DNA of 64,000 bases from ZC4RG30 sp963777735 (GCA_963777735.1 CAVZRQ010000008.1:1550001-1614000); one strand, 5' to 3'; numbered from the stretch's first letter, positions 45,949 through 55,431 are shown. A program made the numbers and translations. The notes: a model not told the origin generated them from the letters alone.

Positions 45949-46652
45949 GAACGCCCCATCAGGAATAGACCCACGACGCCGAGAATCAGCGCCAGGGGCA
46001 ACAAGGTGAATATGGCGCTGAAGGTCCAGCTGCGGCCCGACCACACCTTCACGCCCAGCATGGCGAGGTACACCGAGAGGAATTCCGGAATACCTACAGA
46101 GGTCAGCACGGCATAACCTGGCTCACCAAATGCGCGGTGGAAGAACAGGGAATTCAGCGACAGAACGCGCAGCTCTGCCTGGTCGATCTGCGCCGAGGTT
46201 GCGGTGAGCAGCACGAATGCAGCGGGAATGATGGTCAGCAGCGACGGCAGGCTGGTCCAGCACGCCAGCGCGAACCATTGCCGGAAACTGCGCTGCACAT
46301 TGGTGACCTTGCCGGCCAGCAGGTAATACACGCTCACCAGCAGGTAGCCGATGATCAGGCCCAGTGCGGTGGTGATGCCTGCGATCGCGGCGGTGATTCC
46401 CGGACGCGCGGCGGCACTCTTGATCTGCGTTTCGATCTGCGCTTCGCTCAGTTGCCTCGCAAAGGCGCTGGCTCTCAGCTGCCGATCGGTGAACCACTCG
46501 AGATCAACCACCCGGTAATACCAGAGGACAAGGCCCGCGGTTCCGAGGATCAGCGCCACCAGCGGGAACAGGAACCGCGGGCGCTCGGCCAGGGCCTCGA
46601 ACGCCTTGCGCGGCTCGAAAAGCAGTGCCTGCAGCATTTCCAGACTGTTCAT
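45945..46652 (-). CDS. YIP1 family membrane protein
   Basis: 235 residues, five or so membrane helices. The YIP1 core begins LEMLQALLFEPRKAFEALAERPRFLFPLV, then LVLWYYRVVDLEWFTD, GLIIGYLLVSVYYLLAGKV and WSFSAIFTLLPLALI-like C-terminal helices. Bacterial YIP1 proteins are poorly characterised and sit near transport systems. First gene of the YIP1-adaptor-ATPase-permease operon (ATGA overlap with the adaptor). Divergent from the sigma-factor gene; a perfect palindrome lies between. Confidence 0.88.
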   Translation of the reverse strand: MNSLEMLQALLFEPRKAFEALAERPRFLFPLVALILGTAGLVLWYYRVVDLEWFTDRQLRASAFARQLSEAQIETQIKSAAARPGITAAIAGITTALGLIIGYLLVSVYYLLAGKVTNVQRSFRQWFALACWTSLPSLLTIIPAAFVLLTATSAQIDQAELRVLSLNSLFFHRAFGEPGYAVLTSVGIPEFLSVYLAMLGVKVWSGRSWTFSAIFTLLPLALILGVVGLFLMGRS

Positions 46653-46717
46653 TGGAGTCCCTTCCCGCGCGCCTTCGTGTTCCCGTCCGGTACTGGAGTC
46701 CGGCTTGCGGCCGGTTT

Positions 46718-46730
46718 CTTACATTGTAAG
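46718..46730. promoter_or_regulatory. Perfect palindrome CTTACA-T-TGTAAG between YIP1 operon and sigma gene
   Basis: Thirteen-base inverted repeat with a single central T, in the 109-base gap between divergent starts (46652 and 46762). A typical size for a dimeric repressor or activator site; the regulator is not known. Confidence 0.5.
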
Positions 46731-46761
46731 GATCATCGCCAGTGCAGGACTATCTATCGCC

Positions 46762-47268
46762 ATGACCGATCACGCCCGCGAGCAGCGTTTTCTGGCGCTG
46801 CTGAATGCCAACCTGGGGGCGCTCGGACGCCTGGCCAGCAGCTATGCGGGCTCGACCGGCGAACGCGACGACCTGCTGCAGGAAATCGCCCTGGCACTGT
46901 GGCAGGCCCTGCCCCGCTTTCGCGGCGAAAGCTCCGAACGGACTTTCCTGTTTCGCATCGCGCACAACCACTGCATCAACCACATCGTCCGGCGCCGGCC
47001 GACGGAATCCCTGCAGCAGCTGGAACTCGACCCCGAAGACGACGCACGGCCCGTGGAGCAATTGCTCAGCGCGGCCCAGGAATCCTCCAGGCTGGTTGCC
47101 GCGGTGCGGCGCCTGCCACTGCTTCAGCGCGAGGTGGTGGTACTGGCCCTGGAAGACATGGACTACGCCGCGATCGCGGCGGTGCTTGGCATATCCGAAA
47201 CCAATGTCGGCGTGCGCCTGAACCGGGCACGCGCCAGCCTGCGCAAATTGATGGGAGAAGGCACATGA
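46762..47268 (+). CDS. ECF-type RNA polymerase sigma factor
   Basis: 168 residues. Region 2: ERDDLLQEIALALWQALPRFRGES and TFLFRIAHNHCINHIVRRR; region 4: LPLLQREVVVLALEDMDYAAIAAVLGISETNVGVRLNRARASL. There is no long C-terminal extension. Its stop overlaps the start of a membrane protein gene (ATGA 47265-47268), the usual position of an anti-sigma factor. The upstream in-frame extension overlaps the divergent YIP1 gene and is ignored. Confidence 0.93.
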   Translation: MTDHAREQRFLALLNANLGALGRLASSYAGSTGERDDLLQEIALALWQALPRFRGESSERTFLFRIAHNHCINHIVRRRPTESLQQLELDPEDDARPVEQLLSAAQESSRLVAAVRRLPLLQREVVVLALEDMDYAAIAAVLGISETNVGVRLNRARASLRKLMGEGT

Positions 47269-47846
47269 ACGCCCTGCACGAACTCGAACAGATGAAACAA
47301 CGGTGGCAAGCGCAGTCCACATCCGGACCAGACGCCACCGCCCTGCGCGAACGGGTGGCCGCCGACACCCGCGGGCACCAGCGATCGCTGCTACTGGTGG
47401 CGCTCGCCACCCTGCTCGTGGTCACGCTGACCTTCGTCTATGCCTGGCGCAGCGCCCGGGCTGCAGCCTGGTTCACCTTCGTGTTCACCACCGCGTTTGC
47501 CACCGTGGTGTGGCTCCTCGCGCTGTGGTTGTCGCGCGGCACCTGGCGGCCACGCGATGAATCCACGGCGGCCTGCCTCGAGGTATCGATCCGGCGCTGC
47601 CGGTCGGTGATCCTCGCCGCGCCGATCGGCATCCTGCTTTATGTCGCAGGCCTCGTGGGCTCTCTGGCCTGGAAACAACGCGTGCTGGGCATGGATTGGA
47701 GCCAGATGCTCGAGGCACCCTCCATGGTGATCGCCGGCTGGATCGGTGCGCCGCTGTATTCGCTCGCCGTGCTCTGGAACGCGCAACGGCACCGCCAGCG
47801 GCTGCGGGTGCTGCTGGAGCTCAAGCGGCAGCTGGCCGAAAGCTGA
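47265..47846 (+). CDS. Membrane protein coupled to the sigma factor (possible anti-sigma factor)
   Basis: 193 residues: a short N-terminal cytoplasmic stretch (MNALHELEQMKQRWQAQ), then about four membrane helices (LLLVALATLLVVTLTFVYAW; FVFTTAFATVVWLLALWL; VILAAPIGILLYVAGLVGSL; MVIAGWIGAPLYSLAVLW), ending in a basic Arg/Leu coiled coil. I do not recognise a family; there is no zinc-finger anti-sigma motif. Genetic coupling to the ECF gene suggests it may hold the sigma factor at the membrane, which is inference. Confidence 0.75.
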   Translation: MNALHELEQMKQRWQAQSTSGPDATALRERVAADTRGHQRSLLLVALATLLVVTLTFVYAWRSARAAAWFTFVFTTAFATVVWLLALWLSRGTWRPRDESTAACLEVSIRRCRSVILAAPIGILLYVAGLVGSLAWKQRVLGMDWSQMLEAPSMVIAGWIGAPLYSLAVLWNAQRHRQRLRVLLELKRQLAES

Positions 47847-47881
47847 CCGGCCCGACGTTCAGGGGGCTACCCTGTCCAGAC

Positions 47882-48196
47882 ATGCCCGTGCCCTGGATAC
47901 ACCTCGTCAAGCTCGCTCCGCAGATCATCAGCCTATCGCGCGAGCTGCTGAACCGCGCCCGCGCCACCGGCACGGCCAATGCCCCGGTGCCTGCAACCAG
48001 TCCGGACGACCTGGCCGCCCGGATCGCAGCACTGGAAGAGAACGAGCGCCGCCAGGCGGAACTGGTGGACCGGATGGCACAGCAGCAGGCCGATCTGTCG
48101 CGGGCGGTAGTCGCGCTGCACCGCTGGCAGCGCTGGCTGATGGCCGCGGTGGCCGTGTTGGCTATCACCCTTCTATGGCAGTTCTTCGGGCGCTGA
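47882..48196 (+). CDS. Small coiled-coil protein with C-terminal membrane anchor
   Basis: 104 residues. The middle (about 38-78) is a heptad-rich coiled coil (DDLAARIAALEENERRQAEL, VDRMAQQQADLSRAVVAL) and the end WLMAAVAVLAITLLWQFFGR is one membrane helix: a tail-anchored protein. No family recognised. It follows the previous gene by 35 bases and is probably in the same transcript. Confidence 0.65.
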   Translation: MPVPWIHLVKLAPQIISLSRELLNRARATGTANAPVPATSPDDLAARIAALEENERRQAELVDRMAQQQADLSRAVVALHRWQRWLMAAVAVLAITLLWQFFGR

Positions 48197-48297
48197 GAAA
48201 CAACAAGACTGTTATCAACAACAATCGCCTTATGCGCGGGCAGCAACTGTAGATGGGTTGAGCTGCGCTGGGCGAATAGCCGATCCTCCGCACTTCA

Positions 48298-49281
48298 ATG
48301 GAAACCCCTCGCGCCGAAACCACGGAAGAAGAGGTCGAGCGCGAACACGCGGAACTCGGCCTGCCGCCCGTGGAGGAAGAGGTTGTCCGCCCCGGCAAAC
48401 CGCCGCTGATGCAGGTGGTGACCTATCTGGTCATGGCGATGCTGCTCGCGCTGGTGGCCTATTTCCTCTATCAGCTGTTCATCGGCAAGCACGAGCGCAC
48501 CGGCTCCGAGATCCTGGTGCAGACCTTCCACGATCCGATGTTCTGGTCGGCGGTTGCCGTTGGATTCGTGGCGCAGGTGATCGATGGAGCGCTGGGCATG
48601 GCCTATGGCGTCACCTCCAGCAGTTTCCTGCTGGCGGCCGGCGCCTCGCCGATGATGGCCAGCGGCGCCACCCACCTCGCCGAAGTGTTCACCACCGGCA
48701 TCTCCGGCGTCTCGCACCTGCGCATGGGCAACGTCAACAAGAAGCTGTTCCTGAGCCTCGTGATTCCCGGCGTCACCGGCGGCCTGATCGGCACCTATGT
48801 GCTCAGCAGCATCGATGGCTCCGTGCTCAAACCCTGGATCAGCGGCTACCTGCTGATCATGGGCCTGTATGTATTGAGCAAGGCATTCCGTCGCGTGATC
48901 CTCGTGCGTACCGATGTGAGTCCGGCGAAGGTTGTGCCGCTGGCGCTGCTCGGCAGCTTCATGGACACCACCGGCGGCGGCGGCTGGGGGCCGATTGTCA
49001 CGACCTCGCTGGTCGGTGCCGGCCATGACCCCCGCACCACCATCGGCTCCGTGAATTTCGCGGAGTTCTTCCTGACGGTGGCGGTTTCGGCAGCGTTCTT
49101 CTCCATCCTGGACGACAGCGTGTGGCTGATCGTGGGTGGCCTCGTGGTGGGTGGCATGTTCGCCGCACCCTTCGCCGCCTACATCACGCGGCACATCAAG
49201 ACGCGGTTCCTGCTGGTGATGGTGGGCACGCTGATCAGCCTGATCAGCGCGTACAACCTGTACAGCACGCTCACGCACTAG
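48298..49281 (+). CDS. TauE/SafE family sulfite exporter-type permease
   Basis: 327 residues. Acidic N-terminal tail (residues 1-37) precedes about eight or nine helices. TSUP-family motifs: VAVGFVAQVIDGALGMAYGVTSSSFLL in the first repeat with GASPMMASGATHLAEV, and GSFMDTTGGGGWGPIVTTSL with NFAEFFLTV in the second. Inner-membrane anion (sulfite, sulfonate) export or import; substrate not shown. The gap upstream (48197-48297) shows no clear Shine-Dalgarno sequence. A link with the nearby sulfatases (sulfate release) is suggestive only. Confidence 0.92.
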   Translation: METPRAETTEEEVEREHAELGLPPVEEEVVRPGKPPLMQVVTYLVMAMLLALVAYFLYQLFIGKHERTGSEILVQTFHDPMFWSAVAVGFVAQVIDGALGMAYGVTSSSFLLAAGASPMMASGATHLAEVFTTGISGVSHLRMGNVNKKLFLSLVIPGVTGGLIGTYVLSSIDGSVLKPWISGYLLIMGLYVLSKAFRRVILVRTDVSPAKVVPLALLGSFMDTTGGGGWGPIVTTSLVGAGHDPRTTIGSVNFAEFFLTVAVSAAFFSILDDSVWLIVGGLVVGGMFAAPFAAYITRHIKTRFLLVMVGTLISLISAYNLYSTLTH

Positions 49282-49354
49282 CGCGGAACTGTCGGCGGGC
49301 GGCGGAATCCAATTGCGCTGCGAGCGTCCTTCCAATACACGGAGTTCCCCGACC

Positions 49355-50071
49355 ATGTTCGATCCGAAGTCCCTGCTCGACCAGTTCCTCGGTGGCAATG
49401 CCGGCGGCGGCCAGTCGGGCGGGTTTGGCGATCTCGCCCGCAATGCCCAGCAGAAGTTCCAGACCTCGGGCATGAACTCCTTCGGTGGCGGCGCGGCAGT
49501 GGGCGGCGTGCTCGGCCTGCTGCTGGGAGGCAAGGCCGTGCGCAAGATGGCCGGTGGTGCGATGGGATATGGCGGAGCCGCCGTGCTGGGCGCGCTGGCG
49601 TTGCGCGCCTACCAGAGTTACCAGCAGGGCAAGACCGTGCAGTCCACGGTGCCCGCTTCCATGAACGAGCTGGCGCAGATCCCCGCCTCGCAACTGCCGC
49701 ATGCGCTGCCCGCGGCGGATGGCAGCCCGTTCGAGTTGCTGCTGATGCGCGCCATGGTGGGTGCAGCCAAGTCCGATGGCCACATCGACACGCAGGAACA
49801 GCAGCATCTGTTCGAACAGGTGGAACGGCTGGGGCTGGATGCGGAAGCGAAGGCCGCAGTGTTCGACCTGCTCGCGAAGCCACTGGACCTCACGAGCCTG
49901 GACGCCGGGGTGGGCAATGAGGCGCAGCGCGCGGAGATCTATCTCGCGGCCCGGCTCGCAACGGATGGCAACCATCCGGGCGAACGCGCCTACCTGGATG
50001 CGCTGGCGTCCCGCCTGCAGCTGCCTGCGCCACTGCGCGCGCATCTGGAGAACCAGCTCGGCGCAGCCTGA
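49355..50071 (+). CDS. DUF533 (YebE/TerB-like) membrane protein
   Basis: 238 residues. Gly-rich start (MFDPKSLLDQFLGGNAGGG), a Gly/Ala hydrophobic segment (about 45-85: GGAAVGGVLGLLLGGKAV, MGYGGAAVLGALALRAY), then a TerB-like helical domain beginning LLMRAMVGAAKSDGHIDTQEQQHLFEQV. YebE-type proteins are inner-membrane or periplasm-facing proteins of unknown role, often stress induced. The acidic SDGHIDTQE turn is the TerB metal-binding-like loop. Confidence 0.9.
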   Translation: MFDPKSLLDQFLGGNAGGGQSGGFGDLARNAQQKFQTSGMNSFGGGAAVGGVLGLLLGGKAVRKMAGGAMGYGGAAVLGALALRAYQSYQQGKTVQSTVPASMNELAQIPASQLPHALPAADGSPFELLLMRAMVGAAKSDGHIDTQEQQHLFEQVERLGLDAEAKAAVFDLLAKPLDLTSLDAGVGNEAQRAEIYLAARLATDGNHPGERAYLDALASRLQLPAPLRAHLENQLGAA

Positions 50072-50120
50072 ACAAGCGTTGCCGCGGCGTCGATTTCCAC
50101 TGCTAGAATCGACGCCCGAC

Positions 50121-50194
50121 GCGGGTGTAGTTCAATGGTAGAACTGCAGCTTCCCAAGCTGCTAACGTGGGTTCGATTCCCATCACCCGCTCCA
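50121..50194 (+). tRNA. tRNA-Gly (CCC)
   Basis: 74 bases with encoded CCA. Acceptor GCGGGTG/CACCCGC, D-arm GTTCAATGGTAGAAC, anticodon arm GCAGC-TTCCCAA-GCTGC with anticodon CCC, T-arm GTGGGTTCGATTCCCAT. The same layout as enteric glyU. Confidence 0.96.
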
Positions 50195-50242
50195 ACTTCT
50201 TCGATGGATTGATCAATCAGCGGTGCGGAAAGGCCTGCTGTT

Positions 50243-50518
50243 TCAGTCTTGTCCTTCACTGCCACGCGCGAGCGCCTTGCGGAGTTTCTCGATGTCGTGC
50301 AGCAGGGCTTCCGGGCGAGTGCCACTGCTTGACCATGCACCGAATCCCTCGCTGACCGCAGCCAGCTTCTCCGCCTTGTAACCAGGCGAACCGCTGTTCA
50401 GCCCCATCCGGGACAGAATCACGGAGACTTCCTTGAGCGCGTCCGGTTCGATTGCCTGGCCGGAGCGGGCGATGGCCACCAGCCGTTCGATGGCGTGCAG
50501 AACGTCAACAGCTTCCAT
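50243..50518 (-). CDS. Small hypothetical protein
   Basis: 91 residues, soluble and mostly helical: MEAVDVLHAIERLVAIARSG, EPDALKEVSVILSRMGLN and LLHDIEKLRKALARGSEG. No recognised domain, signal or membrane segment. It lies alone between tRNA-Gly and the VOC gene; codon use resembles its neighbours, so I keep it as a likely gene. Confidence 0.6.
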   Translation of the reverse strand: MEAVDVLHAIERLVAIARSGQAIEPDALKEVSVILSRMGLNSGSPGYKAEKLAAVSEGFGAWSSSGTRPEALLHDIEKLRKALARGSEGQD

Positions 50519-50559
50519 ATGTACTCCCGAATGGGCGCGCCCAGGTTCCGCCGCCCCGA

Positions 50560-51024
50560 CTATCTGGCTGGGGGAAACTGCAGCAGCTCGATGTGATTGC
50601 CGGCCGGATCGATGAGCATCGCGATCCAGATGCCGGTGGTTCCGTACTGGAAGGGCTCGCGCTCCACCTTGCCACCTGCAGCCTTGACGGCTTTCACCAC
50701 GGCAGCGGCATCGGTCACGGTGAAGATCACATGCGCGAGCGTGTCGACGCCGTCATCGACTGCACGCGACATGATGACAACCTGCGAACCCTTGTTGGCC
50801 TTGGCCGCATCGGCCGTGGCGCCGAAGTTCAGCATGATCTCGAGCATGTTCGGCGCGGTGATGCGTTGCACTTCCCACATGCCGAAGGCTGTCTGGTAGA
50901 ACTTCGCAACCGTTGCGACATCCTTCGCGCCCACGCGCACCGCATTGAGCGAGATATCGGCCTGCGCGGTGGCCATGGCGAACATCGCGCCAGCCGCCAA
51001 CATGATCCTTGCCAGTCTGTTCAT
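50560..51024 (-). CDS. Exported VOC (glyoxalase/bleomycin resistance) family protein
   Basis: 154 residues. Signal peptide MNRLARIMLAAGAMFAMATAQA, then one VOC domain: VRVGAKDVATVAKFYQTAFGMWEV, MLNFGATADAAKANKG, HVIFTVTDAAAVVKAVKAAGGKV and the metal-side end DPAGNHIELLQF with the conserved Glu. VOC enzymes usually work in the cytoplasm as dimers, so export is unusual. It may continue the sulfatase-FGE operon (61 bases after the FGE stop). Confidence 0.88.
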   Translation of the reverse strand: MNRLARIMLAAGAMFAMATAQADISLNAVRVGAKDVATVAKFYQTAFGMWEVQRITAPNMLEIMLNFGATADAAKANKGSQVVIMSRAVDDGVDTLAHVIFTVTDAAAVVKAVKAAGGKVEREPFQYGTTGIWIAMLIDPAGNHIELLQFPPAR

Positions 51025-51085
51025 CGCAGCCCCCGTTGAAATATGCCTTGGGCCGATATTAGCCCTGCCGCCAGGCTGCTGCTGC

Positions 51086-52085
51086 TCAAGGGTTCAGCAC
51101 GGTGCGGAAGCCGATGTGGGAGGCCCCGAGCCCGAGACTCTGCCCGATGCGCGCCTCGGGCCGGTAGCGCATGCAGTAGTCGGGCGCGCACAGAAAGGAA
51201 CCGCCCTTGAGCACGGCTACGGCCTTTTCCTCCGGCTGCATGGGATCGAAGCCCTGCGGATGCGCCTGCTTCGCCGCGAAGTCATGCCGTTCGTAATAGG
51301 GACTCTGCGTCCATTCCCACACATTGCCGATGAGATCGTGCAGCCCGAACGGATTGGCGTCGAAGCAACCCGACGGGCGCCGTGCCGGAGTAACCGTCTG
51401 CCGCGGTGTTCAGGGAGGGAAACATGCCCTGCCAGCTGTTGGCCGCGTATTCACCCGCGGCGTTCTTGCGCGCGCCGCCCTGCGCGGCGAATTCGAACTG
51501 CTCTTCGGTGGGCAGGCTGTGCCCCTTCCACTGCGCATAGGCGAGTGCGTCTTCGTAGGCGATGTGCACCACCGGATGCTGCTCGAGCCCGTCGATGGAA
51601 GTGCCGGGCCCATCCGGATGCCGCCAGTTGGCGCCGGCTTCGAACTGCCACCAGTTCACGAAGGAACGCATGGCCTCTGCGCCGCCGCGCGGACGGAACA
51701 CGGCGGAACCCGGCACCACCGGCGAATCCGGCGCGTCGCCCTGACGCATGCCGCGCTCGGCCAGCGTGCGGTAGCCGGTGGCCGCCACGAACTGCGCAAA
51801 CTGCGCGTTCGTCACTTCGGTCTGGTCCATCCAGAAGCCGGGCGCCGATGCGGCGATGGCGGGGCCTTCTTCTGGAAAGGCGTGATCGGAGCCCATGGTG
51901 AAGCTGCCACCGGGCACCCAGACCATGCCGGGATGCTCGCCCTCGATGATTGCCATCTGGCACTGTTGCGCGACCGGCGCTGGCGTAACCGCTGCAACGG
52001 GAACCGCGTTGCGCCAGCGAGCGTACGAGGCGCCACCGACGGCCGCCGCCGCCAGCAACAGCGCCACGAGAAGCCAGGAACGCAT
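51086..52085 (-). CDS. Formylglycine-generating enzyme (FGE/SUMF1) with N-terminal membrane anchor, one frameshift
   Basis: Converts the active-site Cys of sulfatases to formylglycine. About 333 codons. The N-terminus MRSWLLVALLLAAAAVGGASYA is a signal anchor or signal peptide. FGE fold: WVPGGSFTMGSDHAFPEEGPA, FWMDQTEVTNAQFAQFV, PVVHIAYEDALAYAQWKG, LPTEEQFEFAAQGGAR, NVWEWT and the catalytic pair in GGSFLCAPDYCMRYR (Cys-x4-Cys). One extra G near 51366 (GGG where GG restores the sequence) breaks the frame before NVWEWT; length is one over a multiple of three. The ATG overlaps the sulfatase stop (TGATG), so it belongs to the sulfatase operon. Confidence 0.9.
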
Positions 52086-53754
52086 CAGTAGATGACCCCG
52101 ACCTCCTGGTCGTAGCGCTCCCAGGCCCGCTGCATTTCGGCAAACTTCCCGGGGTTGGCCGCGCTCAGGTCATGTCTGTTCAGAGCGATCCGTGGCCAGA
52201 TCGAACAAACGCCAGCGACGCTGCTCGGCCGCGCCCGTGTTGTCCCACACCAGTTTCCAGTCTCCCTGTCGCACCGCGCGTGGACCGCCCTGCTCCCACC
52301 CCGAGATATCGGTCGCGGTATAGACCTCTGCCACTTGCCCATAGAACACCGGCATCAGGGATCTGCCGCGTGGCGGCAGCACTTCACGACCGCGGAACTG
52401 GGTGCCCGGATGCCTCGCGCCGGCCACAGCCAGGAAAGTGGGCAGCAGGTCCATCACCGAGCCGGTGGCATCGCTGCGACTGCCGCGCGCCACCTTGCGC
52501 GGATAGTGCACGAAGGCCGGAACGTGGATGCCACCTTCCCAGCCGCTGCCCTTGTGCCGGTTGAAGGGTGTGGCGCTCGCGCTGGCCCAGTTCGCGCCAT
52601 ACATCACGTAGGTGTTGCCGGCTCCGAGGTTGTCGAGGCTGTGGTCGTATTCCTTGCCGATGTGGTCCTTGTAGGGGGCGTTGAGATCGAGACGGCTCGG
52701 CCTCGGCGCCGTTGTCGGACGAGAACATGATGAAGGTGTTGTCGAACTGGCCGGTCTTCTTCAGGTAATCGACGAACTCTCCCACGTAGCGGTCGAGGTC
52801 ACTGACCATCGCGGCATAGATCTCCATGCGGCGCGCTTCGATCTTGCGATCGTCGGCGCTGACTTCGCTCCAGCGCGGCCGGAAGCGCGCGTTGTCGATG
52901 GGCTTGGCGTCCTTCGGCACGAGCCCGAGCTGCTGCTGGCGGGCGAAGCGCTTCGCATAGAGCGCTTCATAGCCTTCGTCGTACTTGCCCTTGAACTTCG
53001 CGATCGATTCCTTCGGCGCCTGCAGCGGCCAGTGCGGCGCGGTGTAGGCGAGCCACGCGAAGAACGGCTTGCCCTCGGCGCGATCCTGCTCGATGTAATC
53101 GATCATCTTCTTCGTGTAATCGCGCGTGGTGTACCAGTCGTCGCCCACCTGCACGAGTTCATCGCCATCGCGGTAGTCGGCATTCTGCGGACCGCGCCAG
53201 CTCCATTTGCCGAGATGCGCCGCGCCGTCGAGCGAGATGAACGAGCGTTTGAAGCCGCGCGCGCGCGGGCCGGTCTCGACCGTCGAGCCCAGATGCCACT
53301 TGCCGGTCATGTAGGTGTTGTAGCCGGCGTCACTCATCAATTCGGCCAGCGAGGCCACGCGGAAATTGAGGAAGCCTTCGTAGCCAGGCTGGCCTTTCTG
53401 TTCCTCGCGCCGCGGCGCGCCCTGCACGCCCATGCCGGCCTGGTGGTTGTCCATGCCGGACATCACCATCGCGCGCGTCGGCGCGCAGCTCATGGCGGCA
53501 TAGAAATCCGTCAGCAACATGCCACCGCGGGCCAGCGCATCGAGATTCGGCGTGGGAATCTCGCTGCCGAACACGCCGAGATCGGCATAACCCAGATCAT
53601 CGGCCAGGATGTAGACGATGTTCGGGCGCTTGGCCGCCACAGCCTGTGCATTGCCGGCACCAGGGGCCGTGGACTGATCTGCCGCGCAGGCGGCGAGCAC
53701 CAGCAGGATGAAGCCGGCGCAGGCAGCGCGTCGCAACGGGTTGAATGCATTCAT
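52085..53754 (-). CDS. Arylsulfatase-type lipoprotein sulfatase 1, two frameshifts
   Basis: About 556 codons. Lipoprotein signal with lipobox LAAC (FILLVLAACAADQ). The first frame carries RPNIVYILADDLGYADLG with metal-binding Asp pair, and the sulfatase signature SCAPTRAMVMSG, where the Cys (C-x-P-x-R) is converted to formylglycine. GYNTYMTGKWHLG, TAPHWPLQAP and MFSSDNGAE follow. Near 52690 the frame moves to YDHSLDNLG, MYGANWASASATPFNRHK and RQGDWKLVWDN; near 52175 it moves again to the C-terminal YDQEVGVIY. Periplasmic or outer-membrane sulfate-ester hydrolase; substrate unknown. It lies 23 bases after the paralogous sulfatase and overlaps the FGE start. Confidence 0.9.
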
Positions 53755-53777
53755 GGATTGGCCCTTCCGAAGATTGC

Positions 53778-55431
53778 TCAGTAGATGACGCCGGATTCCT
53801 GATCAAAACGTTCCCAGTTCTGCAGCATTTTCTGCAACTGCTCCGGGTTGTTGGCCGAAAGATCCTTCTGCTCGGACAGATCGGTGCTGAGGTCATAGAG
53901 ATACCAGCGCCGCCCTTTCTCGGGCAGTGAATTGTCCCAGACCAGCTTCCAGTCGCCCTGGCGGACGCCGCGCTGGCCGAACAGCTCCCAGGCGAGGATT
54001 TCATCCGCGGCATGCACTTCCTTCTCCTTGCCGTAAAAGACAGGCAACAGGGAAATGCCGCGCGGCTGCAACACGTCTTTGCCGCGATAGGTGGTGCCCG
54101 GATGTTTTGTACCGGCAATCTCGAGGAAGGTCGGCAGCAGATCCATCACCGTACCCACCGCGTCGCTGCGCGTGCCGCTGGCCACTTTCTGCGGAAAGTG
54201 CACGAACGCCGGCACATGCATGCCGCCCTCGAAGCCGGTGAACTTGTGGCGATTGAAGGGTGTGGCGCCAGCGCTCGCCCAGTTCGGCCCGTACATCACA
54301 TAGCTGGTGGCGCTGCCGAGATTGTCGAGACTGTGGTCGTAGGCTTTGCCAATCTGGGCGGCTGATCGGCGGCTTAAGATCACGGCGATCCGGCTCGGTG
54401 CCGTTGTCGGACATGAACATGATCAGCGTGTTGTCGAACTCGCCGATCTTCTTGAGATAAGTCACCACCTCACCGATGTAGGTATCGAGGTCGCTGACCA
54501 TCGCGGCATAGATCTCCATCTTGCGCGACTCGATCTGCTTTTCTTCCGCCTTCAGCGAGCTCCAGCGTGGCTTGAAACGCGCATCGTCGATCGGCTGCAG
54601 GCTGGCAGGCACCAGGCCGAGCTGCTTTTGCGTTGCGAAACGCTTCGCGTACAGGGCTTCGTAGCCCGCGTCGTACCAGCCCTTGAACTTCGCGATCGAT
54701 TCCTTCGGCGCCTGCAGCGGCCAATGCGGCGCGGTGTAGGCGAGATAGGCAAAGAACGGTTTGCCCTCCGCGCGGTCCTGCTCGATGTATTCGATCATCC
54801 GTTCGGTGTAGAAGCGCGTGGTGTAGAAATCATCACCCACGTTCACGATCTCATCGCCATCACGATATTTGGCGGGCGTCGGACCACGCCAGTCCCAGCC
54901 ACCGAGATGCGCGGCGCCATCCAGCGAAACGAACGAACGCTTGAACCCGCGCGCACGCGGGCCGGTTTCCACTTCCTCGCCCAGATGCCACTTGCCGGTC
55001 ATGTAGGTGTTGTAGCCGGCATCGGTCATGAGATCAGCGAGTGAGGCCACGCGGAAATTGAGAAATCCTTCGTATCCTGGCTGGCCTTTCTGGTCTTCGC
55101 GAGTCGGGCGTCCCATCACGCCGAGCCCGGCCAGATGGTGGTCGGTGCCCGACATCAGCATGGCGCGCGTGGGCGAGCAGGCCATTGCCGAATGAAAATC
55201 CGTGAGCAGCAGCCCGGCCTTCGCCAGCGCATCGAGGTTGGGCGTGGGAATCTCGCTGCCGAATACGCCGAGATCCGCATAGCCGAGGTCATCGGCAAGG
55301 ATGAAGAGGATGTTGGGGCGCTTGCCGCTTTCTGCCTGCTTGGCGTCTTCACCGGCCCGTTGCGTGCAGGCTGCCATGGCGGCAACCAGGAACAGCGCCG
55401 CGCCGAAACGGCTGGCATTTCGAATCCACAT
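53778..55431 (-). CDS. Arylsulfatase-type lipoprotein sulfatase 2, one frameshift
   Basis: About 551 codons, a close paralogue of the next gene. Signal MWIRNASRFGAALFLVAAMAAC with an imperfect lipobox (MAAC). RPNILFILADDLGYADLG, sulfatase signature ACSPTRAMLMSG (Cys-type, needs FGE), MTGKWHLGEEVETG, TAPHWPLQAP and MFMSDNGTEPDRRDLKPP. Near 54360 one extra C shifts the frame; the rest, AQIGKAYDHSLDNLG to NWERFDQESGVIY, is in the frame ending at 53778. First gene of the sulfatase-sulfatase-FGE operon, starting 38 bases from the end of the TonB-receptor terminator. Start at 55429-55431. Confidence 0.9.

Noticed and set aside
50121..50242. Integration site at tRNA-Gly (nearby TTGATCAA palindrome)
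   Set aside because: No integrase, no direct repeat of the tRNA end and ordinary chromosomal genes on both sides.
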